Below the pieces are notes generated by a model. That model worked only from the letters and a program-made list of their open reading frames with translations. It did not search any database and was not told the DNA's origin. A program made the position numbers and the translations under genes. Positions 40,021 through 44,148 of a stretch of 44,148 bases of DNA are shown here, piece after piece. Source of the DNA: CAYYJM01 sp964471755 (GTDB lineage Bacteria > Planctomycetota > Planctomycetia > Gemmatales > Gemmataceae); the NCBI GenBank assembly GCA_964471755.1, contig CAYYJM010000015.1, positions 1 through 44,148 on the forward strand, read 5' to 3'. Every line of letters starts with the position of its first letter. Position 1 is the stretch's first letter.

Positions 40021-41754
40021 TCACCGCGATGCAGCGCTTCGATCGTGACGGAAGATGAGGAGCTGGAAGCGGATCCGACCCTGCTGAATGGTCCGTAGGA
40101 GGCAGGGCCGGCTCGGGTAACCGAAGGCAGTCAGGGCCTGGCCTGCGACTGCTTCGGCGTCAGGCCGCTGGCTCAGGATCGCGATGTGTCGCGGTGGTCG
40201 CTGCCCCGGCGAGCCATGCAGCAGCGGGCCTGCCGTCGCCGGGAAACTCTCGTTCACGCAGCGCAGAAAGTGCGTGCAGGCGATCTCGCGGTAGACCAGG
40301 CCGATCGGCTCCTCGTAATCGAACCAGAACGGCGTCTCGGCACGTCGATCGATCGTCTGCACGGCCCGCACCGTCTCGACGACCGCACAGAGGACGTCCG
40401 TTCGTTCCGGGTCGTGTTCGCGGATGCGGTCGTAGATACTGATCGGCACTTCCGGCCAGGGGGCCTCGTAGCGGAAGCCGAGACGGGTCCAGCCCTGACT
40501 CACGGCCAGCAGGAGCAGGAAGCCGACCAGGCGACCGCCCCGTCCCGGTCGGCCGACCAGGAGCAGAAACGCCCCGACCCCGATTGCCAGCGGCAAGGCG
40601 ACACGCCACGGCCCGTGCATCGACCAGCCGGCGAACTGGCCCGGACAGGCATTCACGCCCAGGCTGAGTGCAACGGCGAGGGCCAGCACACCGACGAAGG
40701 CCCGCGCCGATAGCGCCCGGCAGAACGGGCCCAGGAGCCAGCCCAGAGCGATGGCCGCGAACGGTAGCAATGGCGTGGCGTAATACCAGAATCGCACGAT
40801 CCCCAGGTGGATACGCTCCATGATGAGCAGGGCGGCCAGCCCGAGGCCGAGCATGGCGACGGGAAGGGCACGGCCCGGCCGAGTCCGCTGGATGACGAGC
40901 AACAGCGCACCGCCGAGTGCGACGGTGGCGGGAAACACCAGCCAGGACGCGCTCAGCAGCCAGGCCCAGGGGCGGTGGTGGAAGGCTCCATGATGGCGGG
41001 CGAGGTGGACGCTGGCGGTGGCGCTGGGCAGGAAGAACAGGGCCGGCCCGCCGAGCAGGACGTTGCACAGAGCCAGGGCCGCAGTGGCAAGGAGGAAGCC
41101 GACGGCCAGCCAGGCCGCCGACCGGATCCACCCGTGACGCTGCCCCTCGGCGTTGACGCCCAGGAAAAAGAGCAGGGTCAACCCACCGAAGAGGGCGAAC
41201 ACGGGATTGGTGAAGACCAGCATCGACAGGGCAGCGCCTGAGGTCAGCAGCCACGGCGCGGGCCGCTCCCGGCGAGCCGCAATCTGGAACCCGGCCAGCG
41301 CGAAGAGCAGGAAGGCGATGGCGTAGGCGTCGGTGTAATCGGTGCCGATCGCGCCAAGGAAGAACGGGCTGCCCACCAGGAGAGCGACGACCAGGAGAGC
41401 CGCCCGTCCGCCTTCGTGCAGGCGAACCAGAACAGACAGAGCGAAGAGCGAAACGTAGAGAAGAGCCAGGCGAAGAGCCACGCTGGCCGCGATCGGCGGC
41501 AGGACCGAGTGGGCGAGCCAGCCGGGTATCAAGACTGGCAAGCGTGTCGTGACGTAATGGTCGGGGAAGGCTTGCAGGTGGCCGGGCAGGTTGAGGTAGT
41601 AGCCGAGGTAGATGTAGGGATCGAGGAACAGCGGGCTGGCCAGCCAGGTGCGATCGACCAGAAGGAGCAGCACGGGCAGCAGAAGGATCAGCAGGATCGC
41701 GGGCCAGGTCTTCTCCGGCGCGCCCTCAGCCGGGTGAGCGGGGTTCTTCTCCAT
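40021..41754 (-). CDS. Polytopic membrane protein, possibly GT-C glycosyltransferase-like
   Basis: The 577-residue protein has a short cytoplasmic N-terminus and about eleven to thirteen hydrophobic helices up to about residue 420. A soluble C-terminal domain of about 150 residues follows (RYEAPWPEVPISIYDRIREH, REIACTHFLRCVNESFP). An early loop with acidic residues (SPLFLDPYIYLGYYLNLPGH) and GTDYTDAYAIAF recall the lipid-linked sugar transferases of the GT-C fold, where a loop Asp is catalytic. This is a resemblance in layout, not a firm match. No polysaccharide gene cluster surrounds it. The gene is followed on the same strand, after 415 bases, by the Cys/Tyr/Gly gene. Confidence 0.75.
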   Translation of the reverse strand: MEKNPAHPAEGAPEKTWPAILLILLLPVLLLLVDRTWLASPLFLDPYIYLGYYLNLPGHLQAFPDHYVTTRLPVLIPGWLAHSVLPPIAASVALRLALLYVSLFALSVLVRLHEGGRAALLVVALLVGSPFFLGAIGTDYTDAYAIAFLLFALAGFQIAARRERPAPWLLTSGAALSMLVFTNPVFALFGGLTLLFFLGVNAEGQRHGWIRSAAWLAVGFLLATAALALCNVLLGGPALFFLPSATASVHLARHHGAFHHRPWAWLLSASWLVFPATVALGGALLLVIQRTRPGRALPVAMLGLGLAALLIMERIHLGIVRFWYYATPLLPFAAIALGWLLGPFCRALSARAFVGVLALAVALSLGVNACPGQFAGWSMHGPWRVALPLAIGVGAFLLLVGRPGRGGRLVGFLLLLAVSQGWTRLGFRYEAPWPEVPISIYDRIREHDPERTDVLCAVVETVRAVQTIDRRAETPFWFDYEEPIGLVYREIACTHFLRCVNESFPATAGPLLHGSPGQRPPRHIAILSQRPDAEAVAGQALTAFGYPSRPCLLRTIQQGRIRFQLLIFRHDRSAASR

Positions 41755-42185
41755 CGATTCGCTCCTGTCGCAGGGGCAGAGTTCTTGCCCGCCGTTATTC
41801 CGGCCGGGCGAAAGTAAGTCGAGAGCAAAATCTTTTGACGAAAATTGCGAAGGCAGGCGAAAAATTGAAAATAAGGTGGCAAATCACTCGTTTCAGGTAT
41901 TAACTTTCCTGAAGGAGGAGGTTTGTCAGCCTTGTGGTCTGTAGGGATTGTGCCAGCTTGTCGGTCGAAGGCGGCATGGATTTCCCGCTTCGGCAACTGC
42001 GGTAACGCTCTGACCGTGACCTAGGCTTCGTGCGACCACCCCTCAGGTTGTCCACTCTCACCGAGAACTGGACTTTTCGTGAACGCCAGTCCAGGTGCCC
42101 CCCACCTTGACCGGTGCTTGGAGATGCTCCGTGCCTGGAGCAACGGCGTCGGCTCTCCGTCGAGCAGGCCCGTGGAGGATGCGCG
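41755..42185. other. Divergent intergenic region of 431 bases
   Basis: I see no gene. Bases 41820-41910 are AT-rich, with TTGACG at 41834-41839 but no matching -10 box, so promoters for both flanking genes probably lie here. AAGGAGGAGG near 41914 is a strong ribosome-like site with no gene behind it. A small hairpin (CTGGAC with GTCCAG) lies near 42068-42094. Bases 42114-42185 stay open in the protease frame but are probably leader. Confidence 0.5.
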
Positions 42186-44060
42186 ATGTTCCTGCAATGG
42201 TGCCTTCGTTCCTGGATTGTCAGTGCCCTTGACGTACCACACGGCCAGCGAACCGATCGACATCGCTCGACACGCTCGCTTGAGGTCGAACACCTGGAAG
42301 ATCGGACCGTGCCCTCGCTGGCCATCGATCCGACCGGTGCGCAATCGCTGCAAGGAATCTGTGCCTGCCCGCTCTGCTGTGGTGGATCGCCGGCCGGTGT
42401 CGCTGAACCTGCTTCCGCCGAGTATCAGTTCAGCAACGGCTCGAGCAACACCAGCGGAGCCTTGAAGTGGGCACAACCGGGGGGGCTGGGCAGCCAGGTA
42501 GTGCTGACCTACAGTTTCACCTCTACCGTGACCGCCGGGTTGAACGGCATCACCTACGCGCAGATCCGCAGCACCGTGCAGGAGGCATTGGCCGAGTGGG
42601 CTCAGTATGCACCGCTGAAGTTCGTCGAGGTGCCCGATAGCGGGCCGTCTTTCCTGGACGGCACCGGCTACAACGCCGGTTCCTATCCGACGATCCGGAT
42701 CGGAGCCAAGAGCATCGACGGCCAGTACGGCGCTCTCGCCTATGCGTACTACCCCAGCACCAACGGCCTGGGTGGCGACCTCGTTCTGGACACCAACGAA
42801 CTCTGGAATACCCGACCCGGTGGCGGTCGCATCGACATGCTGGAGGTGGTGACTCACGAGCTGGGTCACGCGCTCGGTCTGGGACACGAGACCAACACAA
42901 CGGCCGTCATGAACCCCGTCTACGCCGGGCGCTTTTCCGGTCCGGGGACGGCCTTCCTGTATCAGGATGACATCAACGGCATTCGGACCCTGTATGGCAG
43001 CGGTTCGGGCAGCGTCGAGGTTCTGGGCTCAAGCAGCGGCACCGGCAGCAGCGGCAGCAGCGGCAGCGGCAGTGCCAGCGGTAGCGGTGGCGGTTCGACC
43101 GTCTTCGCAGGCTGGCGTGACGTGACGGTCGGTGACTTCAACGCCGATGGTCGGGACGACTTCGCGGCCCGCAACAGTTCCGGCGTCTGGTATGTGGCAC
43201 TCTCGACCGGAACCGGCTTTAGCACCACTGCCTGGGCGACCTGGAGCGCGTCCGTTGGCTGGAAGGACGTGTCGGTCGGCGACTTCAACCACGATGGTCG
43301 ATCGGACATCATCGGTCGGACGGAGGGGGGTGGTTGGTGGGTCGGCCTGTCCAATGGCACCGCTTTCACCTCGACGAACTGGGCCGTCTGGTCGGGCCAG
43401 GTCGATTGGCAAGACGTGTCGGTCGCTGACTTCAACGGCGACGGCCGCTCGGACATCGTTGGCCGAACCGAGGGGGGCGGCTGGTGGGTCGGCCTGTCCA
43501 ATGGCACCGCCTTCACCTCGACGAACTGGGCCGTCTGGTCGGACCAGGTCCAGTGGAAAGATGTTTCCGTGGGCGACTTCAACGGTGATGGCCGCTCGGA
43601 CATCGTCGGCCGAACCGAGGGGGGCGGCTGGTGGGTCGGCCTGTCCAATGGCACCGCCTTCACCTCGACGAACTGGGCCGTCTGGTCGGGTCAGGTCGAT
43701 TGGCAAGACGTTTCGGTCGCCGACTTCAACGGCGATGGTCGATCCGACATCATCGGTCGGACGGAGGGAGGTGGCTGGTGGGTCGGCCTGTCCACAGGCA
43801 CCGCCTTCGCCACGGCTAACTGGGCCGTCCCACCCCAGGTGGGCAAACTGAGTGCCGTGGGAGTGGAGGCGGTTCCTCATGCTGGCGGCAACGCCGAGGG
43901 GGCCGAACAGGAAGGCACCAACGACATCCTGTTCGCCGACCCAGGTGTTCAACCTCTGGCCCAGGGGAGCATTCCCTGGACACTTTCCACCGTCGATTTG
44001 ATCCAGTTCCTTGCTGCCCTCGAAATGGAGAGGGCCAGCAGGTCGCGTGGTCCGAACTGA
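42186..44060 (+). CDS. Secreted matrixin-type metalloprotease with five FG-GAP-like repeats
   Basis: ATG at 42186 is chosen because GGAGG lies 7 bases upstream and the product then starts like other planctomycete exported proteins; the GTG at 42114 adds an odd tail. The 624-residue protein carries SLEVEHLEDRTVPS near residues 31-44, the planctomycete N-terminal sorting-like motif. A short Cys cluster (CACPLCC, about 59-65) follows. The matrixin domain runs over about 80-271 with HELGHALGLGH (His224, Glu225, His228, His234) and the Met-turn AVMNP. A Ser/Gly linker leads to five repeats of 49 residues (DVSVGDFNGDGRSDI, GGGWWVGLSNGTAF), whose DxNxDGxxD loops should bind calcium. It should act outside the cell or on the surface. 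The substrate is unknown. Confidence 0.92.
   Translation: MFLQWCLRSWIVSALDVPHGQRTDRHRSTRSLEVEHLEDRTVPSLAIDPTGAQSLQGICACPLCCGGSPAGVAEPASAEYQFSNGSSNTSGALKWAQPGGLGSQVVLTYSFTSTVTAGLNGITYAQIRSTVQEALAEWAQYAPLKFVEVPDSGPSFLDGTGYNAGSYPTIRIGAKSIDGQYGALAYAYYPSTNGLGGDLVLDTNELWNTRPGGGRIDMLEVVTHELGHALGLGHETNTTAVMNPVYAGRFSGPGTAFLYQDDINGIRTLYGSGSGSVEVLGSSSGTGSSGSSGSGSASGSGGGSTVFAGWRDVTVGDFNADGRDDFAARNSSGVWYVALSTGTGFSTTAWATWSASVGWKDVSVGDFNHDGRSDIIGRTEGGGWWVGLSNGTAFTSTNWAVWSGQVDWQDVSVADFNGDGRSDIVGRTEGGGWWVGLSNGTAFTSTNWAVWSDQVQWKDVSVGDFNGDGRSDIVGRTEGGGWWVGLSNGTAFTSTNWAVWSGQVDWQDVSVADFNGDGRSDIIGRTEGGGWWVGLSTGTAFATANWAVPPQVGKLSAVGVEAVPHAGGNAEGAEQEGTNDILFADPGVQPLAQGSIPWTLSTVDLIQFLAALEMERASRSRGPN
43110..43844 (+). 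repeat. Five in-frame 147-bp repeats in the protease gene
   Basis: Units begin at 43110, 43257, 43404, 43551 and 43698, each exactly 147 bases. The first is diverged; units 2 to 5 are nearly identical even at third codon positions, while unit 5 diverges at its end. This suggests recent duplication or gene conversion. Each codes for one FG-GAP/VCBS-like blade. Confidence 0.9.
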
Positions 44061-44148
44061 GAGGCTGCACGGAAAGCCCCTCGCCCCGGTACTCCGGGAG
44101 ACTGCTGAAAAAGTCTCCGTTAGGGGAGTCAGGACGCCACTGAGGCGT
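44061..44148. other. 3' flank of the protease gene at the window end
   Basis: A small hairpin (CCCGG, TACT, CCGGG; 44085-44098) may end the transcript. CTGCTGAAAAAGTC follows, a string often seen at insertion sequence ends, but the window stops before this can be judged. Confidence 0.35.

Noticed and set aside
44100..44148. Insertion sequence end (CTGCTGAAAAAGTC)
   Set aside because: The string resembles some insertion sequence ends, but no transposase or second end is in the window.

Overview
The window looks like a chromosomal segment of a planctomycete, most likely of the Gemmata lineage (order Gemmatales). The grounds are high GC, a DUF1549/DUF1553 plus DUF1501 pair, a second DUF1501 protein behind a DUF1800 protein, a zinc-ribbon/DUF1559-like secreted protein, WD40 repeat proteins with signal peptides, a matrixin-type protease carrying the planctomycete N-terminal motif VEHLEDRTVPS, a Cys/Gly/Tyr repeat protein, and many palindromic repeats between genes. 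The genus cannot be fixed from sequence alone. I saw no rRNA, tRNA, CRISPR array, prophage or complete insertion sequence.

Layout. Bases 1-2829 hold two related exported proteins, the first cut by the window edge and the second ending in a DUF11 domain. At 2955-3863 is a membrane-anchored YpfJ-type zinc peptidase. Bases 9876 down to 3839 form a tight minus-strand operon: an MCE-OmpA fusion, an ECF-like sigma factor, a sigma-54 activator without a receiver domain, and a MASE1-PAS-PAS-PAS histidine kinase. Then come a 984-residue zinc-ribbon/DUF1559-like protein (10099-13053), an FGGY kinase, a UPF0316 membrane protein, two tandem HEAT-like/WD40 proteins, a histidine phosphatase and a DJ-1/PfpI protein (to 19174). 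Bases 19325-22309 hold the DUF1549/1553-DUF1501 pair. A nuclease-like gene, an unknown gene and a metallophosphoesterase follow, then a secreted unknown. A 91-bp palindromic tandem array, broken by a 100-N gap, lies before a DUF1800-DUF1501 pair (26761-29516).

Bases 29646-38872 are mostly housekeeping: infC, an exported aldose 1-epimerase, leuCD, a hotdog thioesterase, RNase Z, an FHA-GAF-AAA+ sigma-54 activator, a repeat-helical unknown and a tandem ACT protein. The last part holds the Cys/Tyr/Gly repeat protein, a polytopic membrane protein and a secreted matrixin with five 147-bp FG-GAP-like repeats.

How the genes fit together. LeuC and LeuD form isopropylmalate isomerase for leucine synthesis. 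The four-gene regulatory operon puts three kinds of transcription control behind one envelope lipid-transport-like protein, but its signal and targets are unknown. The two DUF1501 pairs are probably two separate exported systems. The best leads for something new are that operon, the infC gene that appears to start at AUC, the Cys/Tyr/Gly repeat protein, and the several families of intergenic palindromes, some placed directly before start codons.
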